Part shown: piece after piece, positions 1 through 5,494 of the stretch | How the letters are laid out: each line of letters opens with the position of its first letter | Numbering within the stretch: position 1 is the first letter of the stretch | Assembly: GCA_017459315.1 (NCBI GenBank) | Contig: JAFUDD010000024.1 | Coordinates: forward strand, 1-5,494 | Reading direction: 5' to 3' | Origin: Clostridia bacterium | GTDB taxonomy: Bacteria; Bacillota_A; Clostridia; Christensenellales; CAG-138 | Length of the DNA: 5,494 nt | Position numbers and translations under genes: made by a program | The notes under the pieces: generated by a model | Told to the model about the DNA's origin: nothing | The model's database searches: none | Seen by the model: the letters and a program-made list of their open reading frames with translations, nothing else

Positions 1-71
1 TATACCCGTTTCCCCACGCCTTGACAAGGCTTCAAACGGCCGCCAAGCCACATTTTCCGGGCATGAACCGA
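1..71. other. Upstream intergenic stretch, no gene supported
   Basis: I see no convincing coding sequence here. One plus-strand frame ends in a TGA at 22-24 and could be the last codons of a gene outside the window, but seven codons cannot be judged. A short inverted repeat, GCCTT-GAC-AAGGC, lies at 18-30. It could be an operator half, the remnant of a terminator, or chance. Confidence 0.4.
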
Positions 72-101
72 TTGACACACCGGACGGCGGTAGAGTACAA
101 T
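72..101 (+). promoter_or_regulatory. Sigma-A promoter of the aldose epimerase gene
   Basis: The -35 box is TTGACA (72-77), a perfect match to the consensus. The -10 box is TACAAT (96-101), five of six matches. The spacer is 18 bp, within the normal range. Transcription should start near position 108, leaving a leader of about 33 nt before the ATG at 142. It is the strongest promoter-like sequence I see in the window, and the only gene it can serve is the epimerase. No clear operator overlaps it. Confidence 0.8.
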
Positions 102-130
102 ATGGGCAGTACAAGCGGCCTTGCGCCGAC

Positions 131-136
131 GGGAGG
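131..136 (+). promoter_or_regulatory. Ribosome binding site that fixes the epimerase start
   Basis: GGGAGG lies 5 nt before the ATG at 142. It decides between this ATG and an in-frame TTG at 121. The TTG would add seven residues (three arginines among them) unlike the family N-terminus and would place the Shine-Dalgarno sequence inside the coding region. Confidence 0.8.
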
Positions 137-141
137 GTATC

Positions 142-1020
142 ATGGAGCAGTTGTTTTCCATCCAAAACGAGCATCTTTGCGTGCAGGCTTGCGCGTTCGG
201 CGCCGAGCTGCGGTCGATCCGCGGGCGAGACGGCACCGAGTATCTTTGGCAGGGCGACCCGCGCTATTGGACGGATCGCGCGCCGAACCTGTTCCCCTAT
301 GTCGCGCGGCTTTGGCAAAAGACCTATCGGCTCGACGGTAAAACGTACACGATGGACATTCACGGCTTTGCCCCGTACCGGACGTTTCAGCCCGTGCGCC
401 AAGAGGCGGATCGGCTCGATTTGGAACTGATCTCGGATGCAGAAACGCTGCGGCACTATCCGCGCGCGTTTGCGTTCCGCGTGTGCTATTCGCTATCGGG
501 CAATACGCTGTCCGTCCGCTATGAAATCGAAAACCGCGACGAAAAGCCCCTGTTCTGCGGGCTCGGCGGGCATCCGGGCTTTCGCGTGCCGCTTGCGGAC
601 GGCGAGCGGTTTTCCGATTACCGGCTGCGGCTCGACGCGCCCGCGCCGCTTCGCATCGGCTTTACGCCCGACTGCTTCTTGGACGGCACCGAAGCGCCGT
701 TCCCGCTTGAAAACGGCACCGACCTAAGGCTTTCCCACGACCTGTTCGATGACGACGCGATCGTGCTCCGGCAGGCCGGGCACAGTGCGCAGATCGTGGA
801 CGGCAGCGGCAAAACGCGCGTCCGGGTGGACTTTGCGGACATGGACTATCTCGGCCTTTGGCACATGCCGCGCACCGACGCACCGTATCTTTGCATCGAG
901 CCGTGGTGCTCGCTCCCGTCCATGCACGCCAAGATCACAGATCTTGCGCAAAAGCCCGATCTGCTCCGCGTGGAACCCGGCAAAACCGTCTGTAAGACGT
1001 TTTCCGTCACCGTATCTTAA
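142..1020 (+). CDS. Aldose 1-epimerase family protein (LacX-like mutarotase)
   Basis: This 292-residue protein belongs to the galactose mutarotase-like superfamily, subgroup LacX. Members interconvert the alpha and beta anomers of aldoses in the cytoplasm; the exact sugar cannot be read from sequence. Family marks in order: the segment RAPNLFPYVARL (residues 46-57), HGFAPY (74-79), GLGGHPGF (140-147) and CIEPW (251-255). H74, H144 and E253 are the likely substrate-binding and acid/base residues by analogy with characterised mutarotases. The length is normal for the family, and there is no signal peptide or membrane segment. It is transcribed alone from the promoter at 72-101 and ends at the terminator at 1038-1073. 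No sugar transporter or kinase lies beside it in this window, so its pathway is not shown. It could act on galactose, glucose or a sugar phosphate; the family call is firm, the substrate is not. Confidence 0.9.
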   Translation: MEQLFSIQNEHLCVQACAFGAELRSIRGRDGTEYLWQGDPRYWTDRAPNLFPYVARLWQKTYRLDGKTYTMDIHGFAPYRTFQPVRQEADRLDLELISDAETLRHYPRAFAFRVCYSLSGNTLSVRYEIENRDEKPLFCGLGGHPGFRVPLADGERFSDYRLRLDAPAPLRIGFTPDCFLDGTEAPFPLENGTDLRLSHDLFDDDAIVLRQAGHSAQIVDGSGKTRVRVDFADMDYLGLWHMPRTDAPYLCIEPWCSLPSMHAKITDLAQKPDLLRVEPGKTVCKTFSVTVS

Positions 1021-1037
1021 TGCCGACCAAAACCGAA

Positions 1038-1073
1038 AAACGCTGTCACCGGTCTAAGGCCGTGACAGCGTTT
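1038..1073. terminator. Bidirectional rho-independent terminator between convergent genes
   Basis: A perfect 12-bp stem pairs 1038-1049 (AAACGCTGTCAC) with 1062-1073. It can extend by four more pairs (1051-1054 with 1058-1061, one G-T wobble) past a bulged C at 1050, closing on the loop TAA at 1055-1057. The plus strand continues into a T-rich tract (TTTGTTGTTT, 1071-1080). The minus strand has five Ts at 1040-1036 and more Ts further on. The hairpin begins 18 nt after the epimerase stop and lies 17 nt beyond the prfB stop, so it fits as terminator for both. Confidence 0.88.
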
Positions 1074-1089
1074 GTTGTTTGCGTTTCTC

Positions 1090-2190
1090 TTAGGACATCG
1101 TGAGGTAAGCGGAAATGAAGTTGTCCAAGTTGCCGTCCATCACGGACTGGATATTGCCGTTTTCCTCGCCCGTCCGGTGATCCTTGACGAGCGTATACGG
1201 CTGAAAAACGTAGGAGCGAATCTGACTGCCCCACTCGATCTTCTTCATCTCGCCCTTGATCGACGCCATCTGCTCCTCGCGCTCGCGCTCCTGCAGTTCG
1301 AGCAGCTTGCCGCGCAGCATGCGCATCGCCATTTCCTTATTTTGCAGCTGGCTGCGCTCGTTCTGGCATTGCACGACGATGCCGGTCGCCAGGTGCGTGA
1401 TGCGTATCGCGGAGCTGACCTTGTTGACGTTCTGCCCGCCGGCGCCGCCGGAACGGTAGGTATCCACGCGGATATCGTCCGGCTCGATCTTGATATCGCC
1501 GGTGTCGTCGTCAAAGATCGGCGTCACATCGAGCGACGAGAACGACGTATGCCGCCGCGCCGACGCGTCGAACGGCGAAATGCGGACGAGCCGGTGCACG
1601 CCCTTTTCGGCCTTCAGATAGCCGTAGGCGTTCTCGCCTTCGACCTCGAACGTGACCGACTTGACGCCGGCGTCGTCGCCCGCGAGCATATCGAGCTCGG
1701 TGACCTTCCAGCCCTTGCGCTCGCAATAGCGCGTGTACATGCGGTAGAGCATTTCGGTCCAGTCCTGCGCCTCCGTGCCGCCCGCGCCCGCGTGGAGCGA
1801 CAGCACCGCGTTGGAATTGTCATACGGGCCCTTGAGCAGCATTTCGAGCCGGAGCGCCGAAATCTTTTCTTCAAAGTCCTTCAACTCGGTTTTCAGCTCG
1901 TCGAGCAGGGATTCGTCGTCCTCCTCCTCGGCCATTTCGATCAGCGTCGCAAGGTCCTCGCTCTGCCCGTCCAGTTTGTCGAGCCGATCGAGCTTGCTCT
2001 TGATCGACTTGACGCGCGCGCTGACCTTGTTCGCGTTGTCCACGTCGTTCCAGAAATCGACCGCGCCCATCTGTTCTTCCAAGTCCTTGCACTCGCTTTT
2101 GAGCGCATCGACGTTCATTTGCTTGTGCGCCAGCTGCAGCGTCTCATTGAGCGCCGAAAGCTGCATCTTATATTCATCCAAAACTACCAT
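1090..2190 (-). CDS. prfB: Peptide chain release factor 2 (RF2)
   Basis: Class I release factor of 366 residues that recognises UGA and UAA in the ribosomal A site and triggers hydrolysis of peptidyl-tRNA. The order is an N-terminal helical domain (about 1-115), the core domain with the RF2 anticodon-like tripeptide SPF at 205-207 inside RISPFDASARRHTSF, and the catalytic GGQ at 251-253. The GAGGTEAQDW segment (135-144) and the C-terminal GSQIRSYVF (321-329) are also typical. SPF rather than PxT separates it from RF1. The gene is a single open frame: many bacterial prfB genes carry an in-frame TGA near codon 25 that is bypassed by +1 frameshifting, and it is absent here. The start is the ATG at 2190, preceded at 10 nt by GGGAG (2205-2201), a slightly long spacing. 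The stop is TAA. Length is normal. It is last in the minus-strand cluster and ends at the shared terminator. Confidence 0.97.
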   Translation of the reverse strand: MVVLDEYKMQLSALNETLQLAHKQMNVDALKSECKDLEEQMGAVDFWNDVDNANKVSARVKSIKSKLDRLDKLDGQSEDLATLIEMAEEEDDESLLDELKTELKDFEEKISALRLEMLLKGPYDNSNAVLSLHAGAGGTEAQDWTEMLYRMYTRYCERKGWKVTELDMLAGDDAGVKSVTFEVEGENAYGYLKAEKGVHRLVRISPFDASARRHTSFSSLDVTPIFDDDTGDIKIEPDDIRVDTYRSGGAGGQNVNKVSSAIRITHLATGIVVQCQNERSQLQNKEMAMRMLRGKLLELQEREREEQMASIKGEMKKIEWGSQIRSYVFQPYTLVKDHRTGEENGNIQSVMDGNLDNFISAYLTMS

Positions 2191-2220
2191 ATATCTGTTT
2201 CTCCCGATCCGTATATTTCC

Positions 2221-2249
2221 ATGTTACCATGCGCCGCCCGCCCGCGCAA
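2221..2249 (-). promoter_or_regulatory. Probable prfB promoter with extended -10
   Basis: On the minus strand the -10 hexamer TAACAT (2226-2221) is preceded by TGG, giving the extended -10 pattern TGnTAnnnT. A weak -35 box, TTGCGC (2249-2244, three of six consensus bases), lies exactly 17 bp upstream. Transcription would begin near 2214, leaving a leader of about 25 nt that still contains the GGGAG ribosome binding site. The extended -10 could compensate for the poor -35. It would let prfB be expressed apart from the metG cluster. The rest of the 78-bp gap between the small gene and prfB is GC-rich, with no other signal I recognise. Confidence 0.5.
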
Positions 2250-2268
2250 GGGGCAAAACGGCGTCGTT

Positions 2269-2526
2269 TTACGCTTCTTCTGTCGTCGAAAGCTCCGTTT
2301 CCTCTTCCCGCGCATGATAGCCGGGCGAAGCGACGATCTCCCGCCAGCGATACGGTGAACAAAGCTCCACGGGCAGCTCCTCGGCGTACGCCGCCGTCGT
2401 GTGCCACGCCTGCTGGCACGCCTTGCACAGCACGACCGCGCTGCGGCCTGTCTTGCGGACGACCGTCCAATAGGCCGCGGCGTCCGGCGACTGGCAGATA
2501 CATTTTCCGACTCGTTCCGTTTTCGT
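2269..2526 (-). CDS. Small cysteine-pair protein with apparent ACG start (or lost start)
   Basis: I do not recognise this protein. Read from ACG at 2526-2524 it has 85 residues and ends at TAA (2271-2269). It carries C9-x-C11, then C34-x-x-C37 in the segment VVLCKACQQAWHTT, plus H42 and C56. The two cysteine pairs 22 residues apart resemble a zinc-binding knuckle pair. The C-terminus (about 73-85) is acidic, and no signal peptide or membrane segment is visible. Codon choice is rich in G/C at third positions, like its neighbours, and the composition is balanced, unlike the Arg/Gly-rich shadow frame overlapping it. No ATG, GTG or TTG exists in this frame between CICQ and an in-frame TGA inside the HAD gene. 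GGAAGG (2538-2533), overlapping the HAD stop, sits 6 nt before the ACG, so the ACG is where an ATG is expected. A second ACG lies at 2520-2518. It may be a rare ACG start, a start-loss pseudogene, or a sequence error. Eleven bases separate it from the HAD gene. Confidence 0.65.
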   Translation of the reverse strand, partial: TKTERVGKCICQSPDAAAYWTVVRKTGRSAVVLCKACQQAWHTTAAYAEELPVELCSPYRWREIVASPGYHAREEETELSTTEEA

Positions 2527-2532
2527 TCCCCG

Positions 2533-2538
2533 CCTTCC
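2533..2538 (-). promoter_or_regulatory. Shine-Dalgarno sequence before the ACG codon of the small gene
   Basis: GGAAGG on the minus strand begins at the last base of the HAD stop codon and is followed by six bases and then ACG (2526-2524). Its strength and spacing are those of a true initiation region, which supports a gene beginning here despite the missing ATG. Confidence 0.6.
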
Positions 2539-3368
2539 TACAGCTTGGGCAGCAGCGTTTCGATCAGCGCCGCGACCGCGCTCTCGTCATTGGAAACCAG
2601 AATGTGATCGGCGGCTGCCTTGATCTCGTCGCTTGCGTTGGACGGGCAGCACGCCACGTCGGCCTGCTGCAAAAGCTCCAGATCGTTCCGATAATCCCCG
2701 ATCCCGATCAGCGTCCGCCCCTGATAGATCGGCAGACGGCGACATTCGTTCAAGGCGATGCCCTTGTTCATATTTTGGGGCAACAGCTCGATATGCTCGT
2801 GATACGGCGGAATATCCGTCATGGCGCGGACGATGGCCACGCGCTCCCCCGCCCCGGTTTCGATGAGATAGCGGCGCAGACGCTCGGTGTCCTCCGGCTC
2901 GCCGTAGTGCATCGTTTTGAACAGCGGTTCGCTTTGCACCGCTTCGAGCGGCACAAATTCATGCGGCAGCAGCTGCCGTACCAGCTCCGGCGTTGCGTAT
3001 TCCTTCGGGGAGACGTAATAGGTCATCTGCTCGCCGTACACCTGCACGTCCATTTTCGGCACGTTTTCCCTCGCCCACAGTAGCACGTCCCACACCGCGT
3101 CGTGATCGAGATGCACGGCAAACGGATACGATTCGGTTTCGAGGTCGTACACGCCGGAGCCGTTGAACACGATGCACGGCGCGTTCAGCACGACGCCGGG
3201 CAGAAACCGTCTGGCGTTGTGAAAGCTGCGTCCGGTGGCGACGGCAAACAGGCCGCCCGCCTCGGTATACGCGCGGATCGCTTCCCGGTTGCGCTCGCTC
3301 ACAAGCCCACGCGAATCGAACAGCGTCCCGTCGAGATCGCTGAAGATCGCGGTTTTGCACACGTCCAT
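2538..3368 (-). CDS. HAD-superfamily phosphatase, Cof type
   Basis: A 276-residue cytoplasmic hydrolase of the haloacid dehalogenase superfamily, Cof/subclass IIB. Members remove phosphate from small substrates such as sugar phosphates or nucleotides using Mg2+ and an aspartyl-phosphate intermediate. Motif I is DLDGT, with nucleophile D11 and acid/base D13. Motif II is ATGRS (44-48). Motif III is K202 in MNKG, and motif IV is GDYRND (224-229), which binds the metal. The middle part (about 80-190) is the variable C2 cap that sets substrate choice, so the substrate cannot be named. Length is typical. The ATG at 3368 follows GGGAGG at a 6-nt spacing, which decides the start. It lies 24 nt after tatD and 11 nt before the small gene, so it is probably co-transcribed with metG and tatD. 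Such proteins are often labelled Cof, YidA or YkrA; I give no symbol because these paralogues cannot be told apart here. Confidence 0.92.
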   Translation of the reverse strand: MDVCKTAIFSDLDGTLFDSRGLVSERNREAIRAYTEAGGLFAVATGRSFHNARRFLPGVVLNAPCIVFNGSGVYDLETESYPFAVHLDHDAVWDVLLWARENVPKMDVQVYGEQMTYYVSPKEYATPELVRQLLPHEFVPLEAVQSEPLFKTMHYGEPEDTERLRRYLIETGAGERVAIVRAMTDIPPYHEHIELLPQNMNKGIALNECRRLPIYQGRTLIGIGDYRNDLELLQQADVACCPSNASDEIKAAADHILVSNDESAVAALIETLLPKL

Positions 3369-3392
3369 GGTTGGCCTCCCTTTTTAGACGGT

Positions 3393-4160
3393 TCAGATCA
3401 GCTGATAGACCGAAAGACTGTTTTGATACAGCGCGTTTGCGAGTTCCTCGATATCCTCGCCGCGCACCGACGCCAGCTTTTCCAGCGTGATTTTGATAAA
3501 CGACGGATCGTTGCGCTTGCCGCGAAACGGCACCGGCGTCATATACGGGCAGTCCGTTTCGATCAGCAGCCGATCCTGCGGGATGTACTGCGCGGACTCG
3601 ATCGGGCGCACCGCGTTTTTGAACGTCAGCGCCCCGCCGAACGCCATGTATAAGCCGAGGTCGAGACATTCCCGCGCCGTCTCTTTGCTTCCCGAAAAGC
3701 AATGCATAATGCCCTTCAGGCCGCTTTTATGGGCGCGCAGGATGTCGAGCATATCGCCGTGTGCTTCGCGGTCGTGCAGGATCACCGGCAGATCCAGTTC
3801 CTGCGCCAGCGAAAGCTGCTCGTCAAGCACGCGCTTCTGCACGTCGCGTGGGGAAAAATCGTAGTGGTAATCGAGGCCGATCTCTCCGACCGCGAGCATT
3901 TTTTCATGCTGCAGCGCCGCGCGGATATGATCCGCCGTGCCGCCGTTCCATTCGCTTGCCGAATGGGGATGCACGCCCGCGCTGCCGTAAAAGAACGGCA
4001 CGCGCTGCACGAGCTCCGTCACGCGGTCGATCCCCGCTTCGTCGCAGCACGCCTCCATCACATGCGTGACGCCCTTTTCGAGCAGCGACGCGATCAGCTC
4101 GTCCCGATCCGCGTCAAACGCCTCGTCCAAAAGGTGCGCATGGGTGTCGAAAATCTTCAT
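3393..4160 (-). CDS. tatD: TatD-family metal-dependent hydrolase (putative DNase)
   Basis: A 255-residue TIM-barrel metallohydrolase of the TatD family (YabD/YcfH type), usually found beside metG in Firmicutes. Characterised members are metal-dependent 3'-5' exonucleases or DNases linked to DNA repair; other substrates are possible. Visible metal ligands are the N-terminal H7-x-H9 in DTHAHL, E93 in GEIGLDYHY, H129 in ILHDREAH, H153 in MHCFSGS and D203 in ETDCPYMTP. The GVHPH segment (62-66) is also typical. All expected ligands are present and the length is normal. The start codon overlaps the metG stop in TAATG, with no strong Shine-Dalgarno sequence of its own, so translation is probably coupled to metG. 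The stop is TGA at 3395-3393. There is no signal peptide; it acts in the cytoplasm. In many Firmicutes rnmV and ksgA follow this gene; here the HAD gene follows instead. Confidence 0.95.
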   Translation of the reverse strand: MKIFDTHAHLLDEAFDADRDELIASLLEKGVTHVMEACCDEAGIDRVTELVQRVPFFYGSAGVHPHSASEWNGGTADHIRAALQHEKMLAVGEIGLDYHYDFSPRDVQKRVLDEQLSLAQELDLPVILHDREAHGDMLDILRAHKSGLKGIMHCFSGSKETARECLDLGLYMAFGGALTFKNAVRPIESAQYIPQDRLLIETDCPYMTPVPFRGKRNDPSFIKITLEKLASVRGEDIEELANALYQNSLSVYQLI

Positions 4161-5494
4161 TACCGCACCACAAAGCCCGCTTCGAGCGCCTTTTCGGGTG
4201 TCACAAACGCCAGCGCCTTATCCTCGGGGTCGGACGCGCACAGGATCATGCCGTGGCTTTCGACGCCGCAGAGCGTGACCGGCTTGAGGTTGGCAACCAA
4301 AACAACGGTCTTTCCCACCATGTCCTCCGGCTTATACCAGTTCTTGATGCCGGACACAACCGTGCGCTCCTCATTGCCGAGTGAAACGGTCAGCTTCAAT
4401 AGCTTCTTGGAACGCTTGACCTCCTCGCACGCGATGATCTTCGCAAGGCGCAGGTCTAATTTTTCAAAATCGCCGTATTCGATTTCGGGCTTATACGGGG
4501 CGAACTTCGGCTCCTCCTTCGGGGCCGCCGCCGCGCGCTGTGCTTCCTCGATCGCTTCGATCTTCGGCTGCAGCACCTTCGGGTCGATACGCGCAAACAG
4601 GATTTCCGGCTTGTCCGTCACCTTGGTGCCGGATTCGTACAGCCCGAACGCGTTCAGTTTGTCCAAGGCCCGCGGCGCGGTGTTGAGCTGCTCCAGCACC
4701 TTATCCGCCGTCGTCGGCAGGAACGAGCGCAGAAGGCTTGCGCCGATGGCGATGCTTTCGACAAGGTTATAGAGGACTTCCGAGAGGCGATCCGCCTTTT
4801 CGGGGTCCTTTGCCAGCGCCCACGGCGCAGTTTCGTCGATGTATTTATTGCAGCGGCGGAACAGGCCGAACACCTCGGTCAGCGCGTCCGCTACGCGCAG
4901 CTCATCCATGTCGGCGTTGACCTTGGCGGCACAGCCGGTCGCCACGGCCTTTAATTCGTCGTCCACCGGCTCGGTGACGCCGGTCTTTTTGACTTCGCCG
5001 CCGAAGTATTTATTCGACATAGCGACCGTGCGGTTCACAAGGTTGCCGAGCGTGTTCGCAAGGTCGGCGTTCAGCCGCTCGATCAGCAGATCCCACGTGA
5101 TCACGCCGTCGTTTTCAAACGGCATCTCATGCAGCACAAAATAGCGCACCGCGTCCACGCCGAACAGGTCGCAAAGATCGTCGGCATACAGCACGTTGCC
5201 CTTGGACTTGGACATCTTGCCGCCGCCCTGCAAAAGCCACGGATGGCCGAATACCTGCTTCGGCAGCGGAAGGTCGAGCGCCATCAAAAAGATCGGCCAG
5301 TAGATCGTATGGAAGCGGATGATATCCTTGCCGATCAGATGCAGGTCGGCAGGCCAAAGCGTCTTGAACTGCTCGGTCGAATTGCCGTCGCAGTCATAGC
5401 CGATGCCGGTGATGTAGTTGGTCAGCGCGTCCAGCCATACATAGACCACATGGCGCTCATCGAAATCCACCGGGATGCCCCACTTGAACGAGGA
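4160..5494 (-). CDS. metG: Methionyl-tRNA synthetase, C-terminal 444 residues (5' end outside window)
   Basis: Class I aminoacyl-tRNA synthetase that attaches methionine to tRNA-Met using ATP. The visible part begins within the catalytic domain (SSFKWGIPVDFDERHVVYVW) and is open to the window edge. The GTG at 5470-5468 is an internal valine, not the start. The ATP-binding loop KMSKS lies at visible residues 93-97 (about 5218-5204), after GHPWLLQGGG. A helical anticodon-binding domain follows (about 150-290) with the typical YIDETAPWALAKD. An alanine/lysine-rich linker leads to a C-terminal EMAP/Trbp111-type tRNA-binding domain (about 341-444), containing DLRLAKI and VESHGMILCASD, which aids tRNA binding and dimerisation. 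The missing part should hold the HIGH signature and about 200 residues. The protein ends VVR-stop, and its TAA shares a base with the tatD ATG. It is the most upstream gene of the visible minus-strand cluster; its promoter lies outside the window. Confidence 0.97.
   Translation of the reverse strand, partial: SSFKWGIPVDFDERHVVYVWLDALTNYITGIGYDCDGNSTEQFKTLWPADLHLIGKDIIRFHTIYWPIFLMALDLPLPKQVFGHPWLLQGGGKMSKSKGNVLYADDLCDLFGVDAVRYFVLHEMPFENDGVITWDLLIERLNADLANTLGNLVNRTVAMSNKYFGGEVKKTGVTEPVDDELKAVATGCAAKVNADMDELRVADALTEVFGLFRRCNKYIDETAPWALAKDPEKADRLSEVLYNLVESIAIGASLLRSFLPTTADKVLEQLNTAPRALDKLNAFGLYESGTKVTDKPEILFARIDPKVLQPKIEAIEEAQRAAAAPKEEPKFAPYKPEIEYGDFEKLDLRLAKIIACEEVKRSKKLLKLTVSLGNEERTVVSGIKNWYKPEDMVGKTVVLVANLKPVTLCGVESHGMILCASDPEDKALAFVTPEKALEAGFVVR

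Noticed and set aside
21..26. TTGACA at 21-26 as a -35 box
   Set aside because: No -10-like hexamer lies 15-19 bp downstream; it is part of the small inverted repeat at 18-30.
121..141. TTG at 121 as the epimerase start
   Set aside because: The ATG at 142 has GGGAGG at 5 nt and gives the normal family N-terminus; the extension would contain its own ribosome binding site.
2255..2270. AAAACG/CGTTTT hairpin as a terminator after the small gene
   Set aside because: The stem is only 6 bp with four A-T pairs, and the T run is part of the stem itself; too weak to call a terminator.
1072..2358. 428-residue plus-strand open frame opposite prfB
   Set aside because: It is antisense to an unmistakable RF2 gene. 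Long antisense frames arise easily in GC-rich coding DNA, and the translation matches no family I know and has no plausible ribosome binding site.
2174..2503. 109-residue minus-strand frame beginning MYLPVAGRR
   Set aside because: It overlaps the prfB start and the small cysteine-pair gene in another frame. Its product is rich in Arg and Gly, as expected of a shadow; the neighbouring frame is far more protein-like.
3397..3406. 10-bp palindrome ATCAGCTGAT at the end of tatD
   Set aside because: It lies within the last codons of tatD (QLI), has no T-tract and is short enough to be chance.
3702..4772. 356-residue plus-strand open frame opposite tatD and metG
   Set aside because: It spans the junction of two well-identified minus-strand genes; its composition is that of a mirror frame and no ribosome binding site is seen.
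5468..5470. GTG at 5470 as the metG start
   Set aside because: The frame stays open to the window edge with recognisable MetRS residues (SSFKWGIP) before it, so this is an internal valine.

Overview
The window is a compact, GC-rich (high GC at third codon positions) piece of bacterial chromosome. Its proteins look like those of Firmicutes, class Clostridia, and most like the former Ruminococcaceae (Oscillospirales). This placement comes from remembered family resemblance of the MetRS, RF2 and epimerase sequences, not from a search. I see no insertion sequence, CRISPR array, tRNA or rRNA.

Layout. On the left, a single plus-strand gene (142-1020) encodes a LacX-type aldose 1-epimerase. It has a near-consensus sigma-A promoter (72-101) and a good ribosome binding site. 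It converges on a minus-strand gene cluster, and the 69-bp gap between the two stop codons holds a strong hairpin (1038-1073) with T-rich tracts on both sides, which fits a shared bidirectional terminator. The minus-strand cluster, read right to left, is: metG (methionyl-tRNA synthetase, 5' end outside the window), tatD (TatD-family metal-dependent hydrolase, joined to metG by a TAATG stop/start overlap), a Cof-type HAD phosphatase, a small cysteine-containing protein missed by ordinary ORF calling, and prfB (peptide chain release factor 2), probably with its own promoter.

How the genes relate. metG and prfB serve translation (charging of tRNA-Met; termination at UGA/UAA). TatD and the HAD phosphatase are broad housekeeping hydrolases. 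The spacing suggests that metG, tatD, HAD and the small gene share a transcript, and prfB may be read from that transcript as well as from its own promoter. The epimerase is a separate unit for sugar metabolism.

Most notable observation. Between the HAD gene and prfB, a frame on the minus strand (2269-2526) reads as a convincing 85-residue protein with CxC and CxxC pairs and the codon bias of its neighbours, but it has no ATG, GTG or TTG start. At the position where a start is expected, 6 nt after a strong Shine-Dalgarno sequence overlapping the HAD stop, the codon is ACG, one transition from ATG. It is a rare ACG start, a start-loss mutation, or a base error. A second, milder point is that prfB is one uninterrupted frame, without the autoregulatory +1 frameshift found in many bacterial RF2 genes. 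The rest is ordinary core genome.
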